Source: [Clostridium] ultunense DSM 10521
GTDB taxonomy: Bacteria > Bacillota > Clostridia > Tissierellales > Tepidimicrobiaceae
Direction: 5' to 3'
DNA length: 46,631 bases
Assembly (NCBI RefSeq): GCF_000511955.1
Contig: NZ_AZSU01000002.1
Location: forward strand, 486,751-533,381
A program made the position numbers and the translations under genes. Below are positions 1 to 7,719 of the stretch, piece after piece (positions within the stretch are counted from its first letter, which is position 1; each line of letters starts with the position of its first letter). The notes under the pieces were generated by a model. That model was not told the origin of the DNA. It made no database searches and was given only the letters and a program-made list of their open reading frames with translations.

Positions 1-220
1 TTTTGTTACTATTATTATAGATTGTTAGAATATCTTCTCTAAGCTTCTTATTAAGAGTTTTCCACTTGTTTCCAGGCTTTTCCTTATGCTTATCATAATA
101 GGTGCTTCTAGGATATTTTAGCACCTTGCACATAGTATCTATGCTGTGTTCCTTAGAATTAGCTTTTATTATTTCAAATATAATATCAGGATTTATTTGG
201 TTGCGAATATGGCCATAGCT
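1..220 (-). CDS. IS3-family transposase OrfB, N-terminal part (cut by window start)
   Basis: In the -1 frame relative to orfA, the minus strand stays open from the slippery site to the window edge. It reads SYGHIRNQINPDIIF, followed by ICKVL-like and YPRSTYYD motifs typical of the start of IS3/IS150-group OrfB. The DDE catalytic core should lie beyond base 1 and is not visible. About 73 residues are present without a stop. Intactness of the whole element cannot be judged. Confidence 0.78.
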
Positions 221-459
221 TTTTTTAATATATCATTTTCTTCCTTAAGTCTTGCATTTTCCTTCTTGATTTTTAGAATTTCTTCAAGATTTGTGGTATC
301 TCCCTTTACATCTATCGGTGTTTTCTTCTTTACCCAATTACGTATTGCTGTTTGGCTTAGGCCATATTCGTCTGCTACTTCCCTAACTGTTTTTCCTGAT
401 AATACTAACTCTGCAATCATTATTTTGAATTCATCTGTATAAGTTTTTCTTTTAGACAT
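193..459 (-). CDS. IS3-family transposase OrfA (HTH_Tnp_1)
   Basis: This 88-residue protein is the DNA-binding half of an IS3-type transposase. Residues about 5-45 form the usual helix-turn-helix (YTDEFK near the N-terminus, then VREVADEYGLSQTAIRNWVK). A leucine-zipper-like coiled coil follows at about 60-82 (LKIKKENARLKEENDILKKA). The length is normal for orfA. A GAGGAAGG ribosome binding site lies about 10 bases before the ATG. The gene ends inside the start of orfB, as expected for a -1 frameshifted pair. It appears intact. IS3 transposases act as the frameshifted OrfAB fusion, while OrfA alone is often regulatory. Confidence 0.88.
   Translation of the reverse strand: MSKRKTYTDEFKIMIAELVLSGKTVREVADEYGLSQTAIRNWVKKKTPIDVKGDTTNLEEILKIKKENARLKEENDILKKAMAIFATK
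220..226 (-). other. Probable programmed -1 frameshift slippery run (A7)
   Basis: On the minus strand, seven A residues occupy codons TTA-AAA-AAA of orfA. A one-base slip moves the ribosome straight into the orfB frame. This is the standard way IS3 elements make the OrfAB transposase. Position and frame agree; actual slippage is inferred. Confidence 0.65.
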
Positions 460-463
460 TTTA

Positions 464-516
464 TGGACACTTCCTTCCTCATTTAGTAGTATATAAAAAA
501 CCTTATTTAGTGTCCA
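464..516. repeat. 8-bp inverted repeat TGGACACT/AGTGTCCA around the orfA leader
   Basis: TGGACACT at 464-471 and AGTGTCCA at 509-516 are perfect inverted copies. The outer copy is probably the terminal end of the IS. The inner copy overlaps the leader next to the orfA ribosome binding site, so the transcript could fold and limit translation. Confidence 0.5.
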
Positions 517-675
517 TACTTATATACTAACATCAAAGTATTTGATATAACTTCAACAAATGTAACATACAATATATTCCTTTCTTGCAATATTTTCATT
601 ATCTACATCTTAAGATTCATTGATAAAACAAACTTCGTATGATACAATAGCAAAAAAAACCTAATCTTTTTAGAA

Positions 676-705
676 TTTTAATCAAATTTTAATCTTTCTT
701 AAATG
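676..705 (+). promoter_or_regulatory. Direct repeats with 11-bp period upstream of the DUF4342/two-component operon
   Basis: TTTTAATC occurs at 676-683 and again at 687-694, with a weaker copy at 698-705, all at 11-base spacing. OmpR/PhoB-type regulators usually bind tandem repeats with this period. A TATAAT -10-like box follows at 726-731 with no good -35, which suits an activated promoter. Autoregulation by the response regulator encoded just downstream is inferred. Confidence 0.4.
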
Positions 706-763
706 GTTTTTGAAGCTTCTGTTGTTATAATTAAGTCACATTAAATAACAGGAGGTTATGTTT

Positions 764-1339
764 ATGATTACTTTAGAGCAGGTTGAGAAATTACGTCAGA
801 GAGCTAATATATCTTATGATGAAGCAAAAGCAGCCCTTGAAGAAACTAACGGAGATATGCTTGAAGCAATAATTAATCTTGAAAAACAGAATCGTATTAA
901 CCCACCTAAAGGAGGAGGTTATTACAGTTCAAAAAATTCACAAGAAGACAGAAAAAAAGGACAGCATAGTGAAACTGGGGAAAGTGGTACAAAAGCAGAT
1001 TATGGTGCATCTTTTGGAGAATTAATAGGTAGGTTTTTTAGATGGTGCGGCAAAATAGTAAATAGAGGAAATAGAAACCATTTTGAAATTATTAAAGACG
1101 GAGATAAAATAATGTCAATACCGGTAACTGTATTAGCAATTCTTCTAATATTTACCTTCTGGATAACCATTCCTATTATAATATTAGGACTATTCTTTGG
1201 ATATAGATATATGTTTAGTGGTCCTGATTTAGGAAAAGAGAATGTTAACCGTGCCATGGACTCAGTGGCTGATGTGGCTGAAAATCTAAAAAAGGAAGTA
1301 AAAGGTGAGAAATCTAATGGGGAGAATTCTGATAATTGA
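764..1339 (+). CDS. UBA-like/DUF4342 domain membrane protein
   Basis: The N-terminal 45 residues resemble a UBA-like fold (LEQVEKLRQRANISYDEAKAAL and an ETNGDMLEAI turn). A polar linker with several Gly, Ser and Lys residues follows. A DUF4342-like section at about 95-160 contains one strongly hydrophobic stretch (VTVLAILLIFTFWITIPIIILGLFFGY) that is likely a membrane hairpin. The ATG at 764 is chosen over that at 758 because GGAGG at 751-755 then has an 8-base spacing. It overlaps the response-regulator gene downstream, so the three genes are co-transcribed. The function is unknown; a membrane accessory to the two-component pair is possible. Confidence 0.75.
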   Translation: MITLEQVEKLRQRANISYDEAKAALEETNGDMLEAIINLEKQNRINPPKGGGYYSSKNSQEDRKKGQHSETGESGTKADYGASFGELIGRFFRWCGKIVNRGNRNHFEIIKDGDKIMSIPVTVLAILLIFTFWITIPIIILGLFFGYRYMFSGPDLGKENVNRAMDSVADVAENLKKEVKGEKSNGENSDN

Positions 1340-2000
1340 GGATGAGGAAAAAATAGCACGTTTTATTGAATTAGAGCTTAAATATGAGGGATATGAAGTA
1401 GAAAAGGCTTTTAATGGAAGGGATGGGCTGGAACTTGCTAGAACCCAGCCCTTTGACCTAATTCTACTAGATATTATGCTTCCGGGTATTAATGGAATTG
1501 AAGTTCTCAGAAGGATCAGACAATTTTCTGATTTACCCATTATTCTTCTTACGGCTAGAGATGCCGTTGTAGATAAAGTTACGGGCCTTGATGGAGGGGC
1601 TGATGATTATATCACTAAACCTTTTGCAATAGAAGAGTTGCTGGCCAGAATTAGGGTTGCACTAAGAAAAAAGGATACAGGCAATAAATTGGAAAAATCC
1701 TCGGAGCTGGTTTTAGAACCTTTACATCTTGATCCTATGAAAAGGGAAATCAGAGTAAAGGATAATTTGATACATTTGACTAAACGGGAATTTGATTTAT
1801 TACACTATCTTTTGGAAAATAAAGATATTGTTTTAAGTCGCGAAACTATACTTGAGGAAATTTGGGGTTATGATTTTTCAGGTGGAACTAATGCAGTAGA
1901 TGTATATATTAGATACCTTCGTGCAAAGATTGAAGAACCTTTTGGATTAAAGATAATATATACTGTGCGGGGAGTGGGGTATGTAATAAAAGATGAATAG
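1305..2000 (+). CDS. OmpR/PhoB-family response regulator
   Basis: This DNA-binding response regulator takes phosphate from the adjacent kinase. The receiver domain spans residues 6-120 with the acidic pair at IEDEE, phosphoacceptor Asp56 in LLDIMLP, Thr83 in LLTARD and Lys105 in ITKP. A winged-helix output domain occupies about 133-231 (LTKREFDLLHYLLENKD, then VDVYIRYLRAKIE and YTVRGVGYV). Full family length. The start may be GTG at 1305 (GGAAG upstream) or ATG at 1317 (GGTGAG upstream). The gene overlaps both neighbours, so translation is coupled. The signal sensed is unknown; the kinase resembles the ArlS/CssS group only generally. Confidence 0.93.
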   Translation: MRNLMGRILIIEDEEKIARFIELELKYEGYEVEKAFNGRDGLELARTQPFDLILLDIMLPGINGIEVLRRIRQFSDLPIILLTARDAVVDKVTGLDGGADDYITKPFAIEELLARIRVALRKKDTGNKLEKSSELVLEPLHLDPMKREIRVKDNLIHLTKREFDLLHYLLENKDIVLSRETILEEIWGYDFSGGTNAVDVYIRYLRAKIEEPFGLKIIYTVRGVGYVIKDE

Positions 2001-3480
2001 AAAGAATGGATCTTCAACCAATTTCACTACAAAAATACGGTCCTCTCTCGTTATAAAATTAAACGTAGGAATGTTAGGAAGACTACTTTCTGGGTTTTTG
2101 GCAATAAATATTCTTATACTTCTAATGGGTTCTTTTATTATCCTTTGGAAGGTTGAAGAAGGAGTTCAAGACATAATTGGCATTATAGAGCTACCTACCG
2201 ATAATTTAGAACTCATAAATTATAGAAATAATAACTATCAAGTATTAGTGGGAGAGGATTTATCAAAAGGTATTAAACTTCCTAAGGATATTCAAAAAAA
2301 ATTACCTGTAAAAATTCTTGATGCAAAACGAAGTATCAATATACTTAAACATGATAAAGAGTTAAGGCTGCTGGAAAAAGTTGATTTAGTAAAATATACT
2401 ATTGGATTTACTATTGATGGTTTATCTTATCAAACTATATATTCTTTAGGTTCAGATCTAAGGCTATTCATATATTTATTCCTCATTATTTTAATATTTG
2501 AACTATTAATACTGATTGGAGAAATAGGGAAGGGTTCAAGGATGATAAGGAAGACCTTAAAACCTTTGACTGATTTATCTGAAACAGCAAAAAGCATTAA
2601 TAAAGAAGTATCCTCTATGTCTGATGGAACTAATATTAAAGATTTAGCAGGGGCCATTAGCAATATTGATGCTAATAAGCTTGATAGTCGTATTTCTATT
2701 GACAGTTCTCAAAATGAGCTTAAAGATTTAGCTACTGCAATAAATGATATGTTAAATCGTATTAATGATTCATATCAGTCTCAAGTTCGGTTTGTTTCCG
2801 ATGCATCCCATGAACTAAGAACCCCTATATCCGTTATACAAGGATATGCAAATCTATTGGATCGATGGGGAAAAAGAGATGAGAAGACTATGGAAGAATC
2901 CATTGACGCAATTAAAACTGAAGCAGAAAACATGAAAGAATTAGTGGAGCAACTTCTTTTTCTTGCTCGGGGAGATAACGAAACTATCCAACTTCACAAG
3001 GAAGTTTTAGATGCTTGCGAAATAGTGGACGAGATAATTCGAGAAGCTGAATTAATTGATAAAAGCCATAAATTTGAAATGGATCTAATTAGACCAGCCT
3101 ATATTAATGCAGATAGACAACTTCTTAAACAAGCCATACGAATACTAGTGGACAATAGTATAAAATATACACCAAGTGGGGATAAAATATTCCTTAGAAT
3201 TATTAATAAAGATGGATATATTCATATTACAGTCCAAGACAGTGGCATTGGAATAGATCCTGAAGATTTGCCCTATATATTTGATCGTTTTTATCGTTCA
3301 GATGAGTCTAGAGCGAGAGAAACGGGAGGTTCTGGTTTAGGCCTGTCGATCGCAAAATGGATAATAGAACGCCATGGAGCATATTTTGAAATCTTGAGTA
3401 GGGTGGATATAGGTACTCGCATAACCATTATTTTTCCTGCAGCTGGGAATACAGATTCTGAAGTTACAGTTCAAGAATGA
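1993..3480 (+). CDS. Membrane sensor histidine kinase
   Basis: The cognate kinase starts inside the last codons of the response-regulator gene (8-base overlap). Two membrane segments, about 29-52 and 156-177, flank an extracytoplasmic loop of roughly 100 residues. A HAMP-like region follows at 185-262. The HisKA domain carries the phosphorylated His273 in SDASHELRTPIS. The ATPase has its N box (DNSIKYTP, about 387), G1 (DSGIGI, about 416), F box (FDRFYRSD) and G2 (GGSGLGLSI, about 445). All catalytic motifs are intact. Loop sequence does not reveal the ligand. Confidence 0.93.
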   Translation: MNRKNGSSTNFTTKIRSSLVIKLNVGMLGRLLSGFLAINILILLMGSFIILWKVEEGVQDIIGIIELPTDNLELINYRNNNYQVLVGEDLSKGIKLPKDIQKKLPVKILDAKRSINILKHDKELRLLEKVDLVKYTIGFTIDGLSYQTIYSLGSDLRLFIYLFLIILIFELLILIGEIGKGSRMIRKTLKPLTDLSETAKSINKEVSSMSDGTNIKDLAGAISNIDANKLDSRISIDSSQNELKDLATAINDMLNRINDSYQSQVRFVSDASHELRTPISVIQGYANLLDRWGKRDEKTMEESIDAIKTEAENMKELVEQLLFLARGDNETIQLHKEVLDACEIVDEIIREAELIDKSHKFEMDLIRPAYINADRQLLKQAIRILVDNSIKYTPSGDKIFLRIINKDGYIHITVQDSGIGIDPEDLPYIFDRFYRSDESRARETGGSGLGLSIAKWIIERHGAYFEILSRVDIGTRITIIFPAAGNTDSEVTVQE

Positions 3481-3494
3481 TATGATATAATTAG

Positions 3495-3534
3495 AAGAGA
3501 ACAAGCAAATCAAACGCTTGTTCTCTTATTTTTT
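3495..3534. terminator. Rho-independent terminator between the convergent kinase and DUF1657 genes
   Basis: A perfect 12-bp stem (3495-3506 with 3516-3527) closes a 9-base loop and is followed on the plus strand by ATTTTTT. A-rich sequence before the stem may let it act weakly on the minus strand too. Confidence 0.85.
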
Positions 3535-3535
3535 C

Positions 3536-3736
3536 TTAACTATTAAGAGGATTATTTTCATTTAAAAAGTTTAATCGGTCATTTAAAAATCTGATATGTC
3601 TATCTACTTCAGAACTCATTTGTTGAAACGTTTGTTTTGTTTCTTGGTCTTCTGTTGATTCCGCCATTAAAGAATAACTGCCTTTGGCTGCTTCACAAGA
3701 AGCTATTGCTTTTTGTAAATCACTTTGTACAGTCAT
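3536..3736 (-). CDS. DUF1657 domain protein
   Basis: This 66-residue soluble protein matches the short DUF1657 family of spore-forming Firmicutes (MTVQSDLQKAIASCEAAKGS at the start, then an EDQETKQTFQQMSSEVDRHIRFLNDRL-like helical section). It is predicted to be all helical. Full length. An AGGTG ribosome binding site precedes the ATG. In other genomes the family is often found beside spoVA genes and DUF421, but none is present here. The molecular function is not known; a sporulation or spore-germination link rests on family knowledge only. Confidence 0.82.
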   Translation of the reverse strand: MTVQSDLQKAIASCEAAKGSYSLMAESTEDQETKQTFQQMSSEVDRHIRFLNDRLNFLNENNPLNS

Positions 3737-3943
3737 TTTTTCACCTGCCTTTCCAAATTAGATTAACCAAAAGTAAAACTTAAAATTCATGATAAATAAT
3801 TGAAAACTTCTAGAATTTATAAAGATTAAACCAAAATTTTATTGGTTTAGATTGTTACATTTATGTAATTAAAAAGTATATATAAAATGTCAATTTGTTT
3901 ATTTTGTTTATTTTTAAATTATATAGAATATTTTAAAAACTAC
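3737..3943. other. AT-rich intergenic region with one inverted repeat
   Basis: No gene is visible. It must hold the minus-strand promoter of the DUF1657 gene, but I cannot pick out convincing boxes. The only clear structure is TAAACCAA (3827-3834) and TTGGTTTA (3842-3849), an 8-bp inverted repeat with a 7-base gap and no U-tract. Confidence 0.4.
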
Positions 3944-3972
3944 TTGATAAAAAAATATTAATATGGTATTAT
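3944..3972 (+). promoter_or_regulatory. Sigma-A type promoter of the gntR gene
   Basis: TTGATA at 3944-3949, a 17-base spacer and TATTAT at 3967-3972 form a near-consensus promoter, with transcription predicted from about 3979. The two palindromes just downstream would place a bound repressor across the start region. Confidence 0.6.
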
Positions 3973-3986
3973 TAATGCAATATAAA

Positions 3987-4020
3987 TTGTATACAAAATT
4001 ATATATAAAAATGTATACAT
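3987..4020. promoter_or_regulatory. Twin GntR/FadR-type operator-like palindromes
   Basis: TTGTATACAA (3987-3996) and ATGTATACAT (4011-4020) are perfect 10-bp palindromes with centres 24 bases apart. They match the GT-N-N-AC core known for FCD-type GntR operators. They lie between the predicted transcription start and the gntR start codon, so autorepression is likely. Binding is inferred. Confidence 0.6.
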
Positions 4021-4075
4021 GTTTGAATACTATATCAAAATGGTAAATGAGAGCAGAAAGGAGTGCTATACGATA

Positions 4076-4723
4076 ATGAAAAAAAACTCAAATGGTGCAA
4101 CCAGTGATGAAGTAACTGAAAAATTAAGGGATGCAATAATTTCAGGTGAATTTATTCCTAGAGAACGGTTAATTGAAGATGAGTTAGCAATAAGATTTCA
4201 GACCAGCAGAACGCCTGTCCGAGAAGCAATTAGAAATCTTGCATCTGTTGGTCTTATAAAAATCGAGCCTTATAAAGGAGCTGTTGTTGCAGATATAAAT
4301 GCTGATGAGATTAGGGAAATATATATAGTAAGAGCTAATCTTGAGGGATTGGCTACAAAACTAGCTACTCCAAATATTCCCAATGAAACATTAATTTTTT
4401 TAGATAATATGCTAGAAGAAATGGAAAAAAGTATTATACAAGGAGACCGTAATCAATTCGGAAAATGGAATATTAAATTCCATACTACTATTTACAGTTA
4501 TTGTCAGAACAAGATTTTATATCAATTAATTGAAGAACTTTTAGATAGATCGGCTTTATTCCGACAGTCATCATGGGAATCTCAAAGGCATTTAAAAGTG
4601 GTAATGAAATCTCATAGGGAACTTTTATCTGCAATCGTTGAACGCAACGCAAAAAAAGCTCAGGACATAGTAGAAGAACATATTCAGTTATATATAGCAG
4701 AGAGTTTATCAAATAATGAATAG
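4076..4723 (+). CDS. GntR-family transcriptional regulator, FadR/FCD subfamily
   Basis: This local regulator of the peptide operon has a winged helix at about residues 8-72 (VTEKLRDAIISGEFIPRERL, then SRTPVREAIRNLASVGLI). An all-helical FCD ligand-binding domain follows at about 80-205 with candidate metal-binding histidines in NIKFHTTIY, KSHRELLSAI and EEHIQLY. The start at 4076 (MKKNSN) is favoured over 4019 because the earlier ATG overlaps an operator-like palindrome; AAAGGAG lies about 12 bases upstream of 4076, a slightly long spacing. The transporter operon starts 176 bases downstream. Likely effectors are peptides or amino acids, by inference. Confidence 0.88.
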   Translation: MKKNSNGATSDEVTEKLRDAIISGEFIPRERLIEDELAIRFQTSRTPVREAIRNLASVGLIKIEPYKGAVVADINADEIREIYIVRANLEGLATKLATPNIPNETLIFLDNMLEEMEKSIIQGDRNQFGKWNIKFHTTIYSYCQNKILYQLIEELLDRSALFRQSSWESQRHLKVVMKSHRELLSAIVERNAKKAQDIVEEHIQLYIAESLSNNE

Positions 4724-4899
4724 AAAATATACTAATTATTGTAAAGTTGTAAAAATACATTTAATCTAACTTAATTGCTAATATTAATATTTTTAATTTG
4801 CTGGCAGCCTAAATGATAAACGTTTAACGATCAGTATCCTAATAAGGTTGTTTATGGTATAAAAGGCATTTAAAAATTTATTATATAGGGAGTGATAAA

Positions 4900-5862
4900 A
4901 TGGATTTTGCGAAGTATATAGCTAGAAGAGTACTTCAAATGATACCTGTAATTATCGCAGTTACTATATTTAATTTTTTAATAATTAATTTTGCACCTGG
5001 GGACCCAGTTACGGTGTTGGCTGGAGAAAATGCGACTCAAGAATATATGGATGAGTTACGTGAAGCATATGGCTTGAATGAGCCTATTCTTGTTCGACTA
5101 AAATTGTATATGCAAAAATTATTAAAAGGTGATTTAGGTGTTTCATATACATATAGACAGCCGGTTGCAAATATTATTAAAGAAAAAATGAAAGTTACAC
5201 TTATGTTAGTCCTGCTAAGTGAAATAGCTACAATAGTAGTGGGTACTGCATTAGGAGCATTAGCAGCAAGACATGAAGGTAAAACTCTTGACAATATTAT
5301 ATCAAACGTATCAATGATGTTATATTGTATGCCAGTTTACTGGTTAGGTATGTTATTGATACTCTTTTTTGCAGTTAAGTTGCAATGGTTGCCAAGTTCT
5401 GGTATGTACAGTTTTGGTTCACAAAAGTATTCAAAATCTGTTGATTTGATAAGGCATCTGATACTTCCAAGTTTAACATTATTCTTAGTTCGTTTACCTA
5501 CCTATATCAAGTTAACACGTTCAACAGTTGTTGAAGTAGCTCAAGAGGATTATATTAATTCAGCTAGGGCTATTGGATATAGTGAAAAGGACGTTTATAA
5601 AAAGCACGCTTTGCCAAATGCGCTATTACCAACTGTCACTGTTGCTGGAATGTCGCTTAGTACTGTGTTCTCTGGAGCTCTATTAACGGAAACAGTTTTC
5701 TCATGGCCAGGAATGGGAAGAATGATTTTTGATGGTGTCGCCTCAAGGGATTATCCCATTATTATGGGTGGGTTTTTGGTAACGACTATATTGGTTGTAG
5801 TTGGAAGTTTAATTACAGATCTAATATATATGTACTTAGATCCAAGGGTGGTGCATTCATGA
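4900..5862 (+). CDS. Dipeptide/oligopeptide ABC transporter permease (DppB type)
   Basis: First membrane subunit of a peptide importer. It has six likely membrane helices, starting with MIPVIIAVTIFNFLIINFAPGD. The N-terminal APGDPVTVLAGENAT motif is diagnostic of DppB/OppB. The cytoplasmic EAA loop reads ARAIGYSEKDVYKKHALPNALLPT near residue 230, and the C-terminus has TETVFSWPGMGR. The length of 320 is normal. GGGAG lies a few bases before the ATG. The stop overlaps the next permease by 4 bases (ATGA), so the two are made together. Confidence 0.94.
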   Translation: MDFAKYIARRVLQMIPVIIAVTIFNFLIINFAPGDPVTVLAGENATQEYMDELREAYGLNEPILVRLKLYMQKLLKGDLGVSYTYRQPVANIIKEKMKVTLMLVLLSEIATIVVGTALGALAARHEGKTLDNIISNVSMMLYCMPVYWLGMLLILFFAVKLQWLPSSGMYSFGSQKYSKSVDLIRHLILPSLTLFLVRLPTYIKLTRSTVVEVAQEDYINSARAIGYSEKDVYKKHALPNALLPTVTVAGMSLSTVFSGALLTETVFSWPGMGRMIFDGVASRDYPIIMGGFLVTTILVVVGSLITDLIYMYLDPRVVHS

Positions 5863-6686
5863 GAAGATTAAAAATATTTATAACTAATAAACAAACTATT
5901 ATAGGATTATGTATACTTTCAGTATTGCTAGTATTTGCTATATTTGCTCCTGTAATTAGTCCTGGGGATCCATTATTTTCAAAAGGAGCCCCAATTCAAA
6001 GGCCTAATAAAGAACATATTTTTGGAACTGATAATATGGGACGAGATGTATGGGCAATGATTGTTTGGGGAAGTAGAATTTCCATGGTGTTTGCATTTGG
6101 TGCTGCAGGAATTTCGCTGATAATAGGAGTTGTACTTGGGGCTTTATCAGGTTATATTGGTGGAGTTTTTGATGATATTATGTCAAGAATTTTTGAAGTG
6201 TTTTATATTATTCCACGTACATTCTTAATAATTCTAATGGTTGCTATATTTGGTTCTAGCGTAACTTTGATGGTAATCATAGTGGGTGCTACAATTTGGC
6301 CATCGAATGCAAAAATTATGAGAGCTCAAGTGTTAACATTGAAGAGCAGGACATATGTACAAGCTGCTGAAGTTGCAGGCGGGAAAAGATTAAGTATTTT
6401 ATTTAGGCATGTTGTACCTAACGGAATTGGTCCTGTCTTATCCAATTCAACATTACAAATGGCACAAGCAGTTTTGACAGAAGCAAGTTTATCTTTTCTT
6501 GGACTAGGGGATCCCTCGGTGGCTTCATGGGGGAAAATTTTACAAGCTGGACAAAGCCATATATCATCAGCACCTTGGCTAGTTATAATACCAGGTATAG
6601 TGATTGCGCTAATGTTACTAGCTTTTAACTTATTGGGAACTGCACTGCAAATGACTCTAAATATTAAACAGCAATTAATTGAATAA
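5859..6686 (+). CDS. Dipeptide/oligopeptide ABC transporter permease (DppC type)
   Basis: Second membrane subunit, pairing with the upstream permease to form the channel. It begins with a membrane helix (IIGLCILSVLLVFAIFAPVISPGDP), followed by the DppC signature HIFGTDNMGRDVWAMIVWGSR at residues 60-80. The EAA loop is at AAEVAGGKRLSILFRHVVPNG and the C-terminal motif SFLGLGDPSVASWG is present. 275 residues is typical. It starts within the previous stop codon. Confidence 0.94.
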   Translation: MRRLKIFITNKQTIIGLCILSVLLVFAIFAPVISPGDPLFSKGAPIQRPNKEHIFGTDNMGRDVWAMIVWGSRISMVFAFGAAGISLIIGVVLGALSGYIGGVFDDIMSRIFEVFYIIPRTFLIILMVAIFGSSVTLMVIIVGATIWPSNAKIMRAQVLTLKSRTYVQAAEVAGGKRLSILFRHVVPNGIGPVLSNSTLQMAQAVLTEASLSFLGLGDPSVASWGKILQAGQSHISSAPWLVIIPGIVIALMLLAFNLLGTALQMTLNIKQQLIE

Positions 6687-6738
6687 TATAATAATTTTTT
6701 AATACTTTAGTCAGATATAACTGGAAAGGAGTATAGGC

Positions 6739-7707
6739 ATGATTCTTGAAGTTAAAGACTTGACAGTTGAGTTTCAAATTGGCAAAAATTTTCTTACGGC
6801 TGTAAATAATGTTAATTTTGGGTTAGGACAACAAGATAGTCTTGGTTTAGTTGGTGAATCTGGTTGTGGTAAAAGTACAACGGGTTATGCACTGATGAAC
6901 TTACTCCCCAAAAATGGAAGGATTTCTAATGGGAAAGTCCTAATAAATGGTGTTGATATAGTTACTGCATCTGATGCTGAAGTTAGAAGTATTCGCTGGA
7001 AAGAGATATCGATGATTTTTCAAAATGCTATGACTGCTCTCAATCCTGTTCAAAAAATAGGCGATCAAATAGTAAATGCCCTACTAGAACATGAGACTAT
7101 TTCTAGATCCGAGGCAATAGATAGAGCAAGCTATTTTTTTGAAAAAGTAGGCATTTCTTCGTCCAGATTAATGCAATATCCTCATGAGTTCTCTGGAGGC
7201 ATGAAGCAAAGAGCGGTTATTGCATTAGCGCTTATTTGCTATCCGAAAATTTTAATAGCAGATGAACCTACAACGGCTTTAGATGTAGTGGCCCAACGAC
7301 AGGTAATAGAATTATTGATTGATTTACAGAAGGAATTAAATTTGAGTATGATATTAATTTCTCATGATATATCAGCAGTTGCAGAAGCATGTGAAAAAAT
7401 TGCAGTTATGTACGGTGGTGAAATAATGGAAATTGGTCCCACAAGAGATGTATTGATTAGAAATAACCATCCTTATACAAATGCTTTAGTTGGGTCTTTT
7501 CCTTCATTGCACAAACCAATATCAAAATTAACTCAAATACCTGGAAGCCCCCCTAATCTTGCTGATATGCCTAGTGGATGTTCTTTTTATCCTCGCTGTA
7601 CATATGCACAAAATATATGCTTACATGAAAAACCACCAATGCGTTCAGTTCGTTTTAATAAATTATGCAAATGTCATTTTGCAGAAGAACTTGATTTTAA
7701 TCAGTAA
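6739..7707 (+). CDS. Dipeptide ABC transporter ATP-binding protein (DppD type)
   Basis: One of two ATPases driving peptide import. Walker A is GESGCGKST at 39-47, the Q-loop lies in MIFQNAMTALNP, the signature is FSGGMKQR, Walker B is ILIADEPTTALD and the switch histidine is in ISHDISAV. A C-terminal OppD/DppD extension carries a GCSFYPRCTYAQNIC and CKC cysteine group; in related proteins this region helps dock the permease and in some binds an Fe-S cluster. All motifs are intact. It is preceded by GGAAAGGAG and lies 12 bases from the partner ATPase. Confidence 0.94.
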   Translation: MILEVKDLTVEFQIGKNFLTAVNNVNFGLGQQDSLGLVGESGCGKSTTGYALMNLLPKNGRISNGKVLINGVDIVTASDAEVRSIRWKEISMIFQNAMTALNPVQKIGDQIVNALLEHETISRSEAIDRASYFFEKVGISSSRLMQYPHEFSGGMKQRAVIALALICYPKILIADEPTTALDVVAQRQVIELLIDLQKELNLSMILISHDISAVAEACEKIAVMYGGEIMEIGPTRDVLIRNNHPYTNALVGSFPSLHKPISKLTQIPGSPPNLADMPSGCSFYPRCTYAQNICLHEKPPMRSVRFNKLCKCHFAEELDFNQ

Positions 7708-7719
7708 GGAGATGATTTA

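Larger units (their letters stand above)
1..516 (-). mobile_element. IS3-family insertion sequence, 5' part, truncated by window edge
   Basis: Two overlapping reading frames on the minus strand show the IS3 plan: a small helix-turn-helix orfA and the beginning of orfB in the -1 frame. The outer end is probably near 511-516, where the minus strand reads TGGACACT. The IR, target duplication and remaining orfB cannot be checked because the element runs off the window. The boundary is inferred from the 8-base motif only. Confidence 0.75.

Noticed and set aside
4817-4826. TAAACGTTTA palindrome upstream of the first peptide operon as an operator
   Set aside because: It is a short AT-rich palindrome without a matching regulator motif and differs from the GTATAC sites of the local GntR; not strong enough to list.
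4848-4876. TTGTTT...TAAAAA as the promoter of the first dpp operon
   Set aside because: The -10 is poor and the start would fall within 20 bases of the start codon; other combinations in the gap are equally weak, so no promoter is called.
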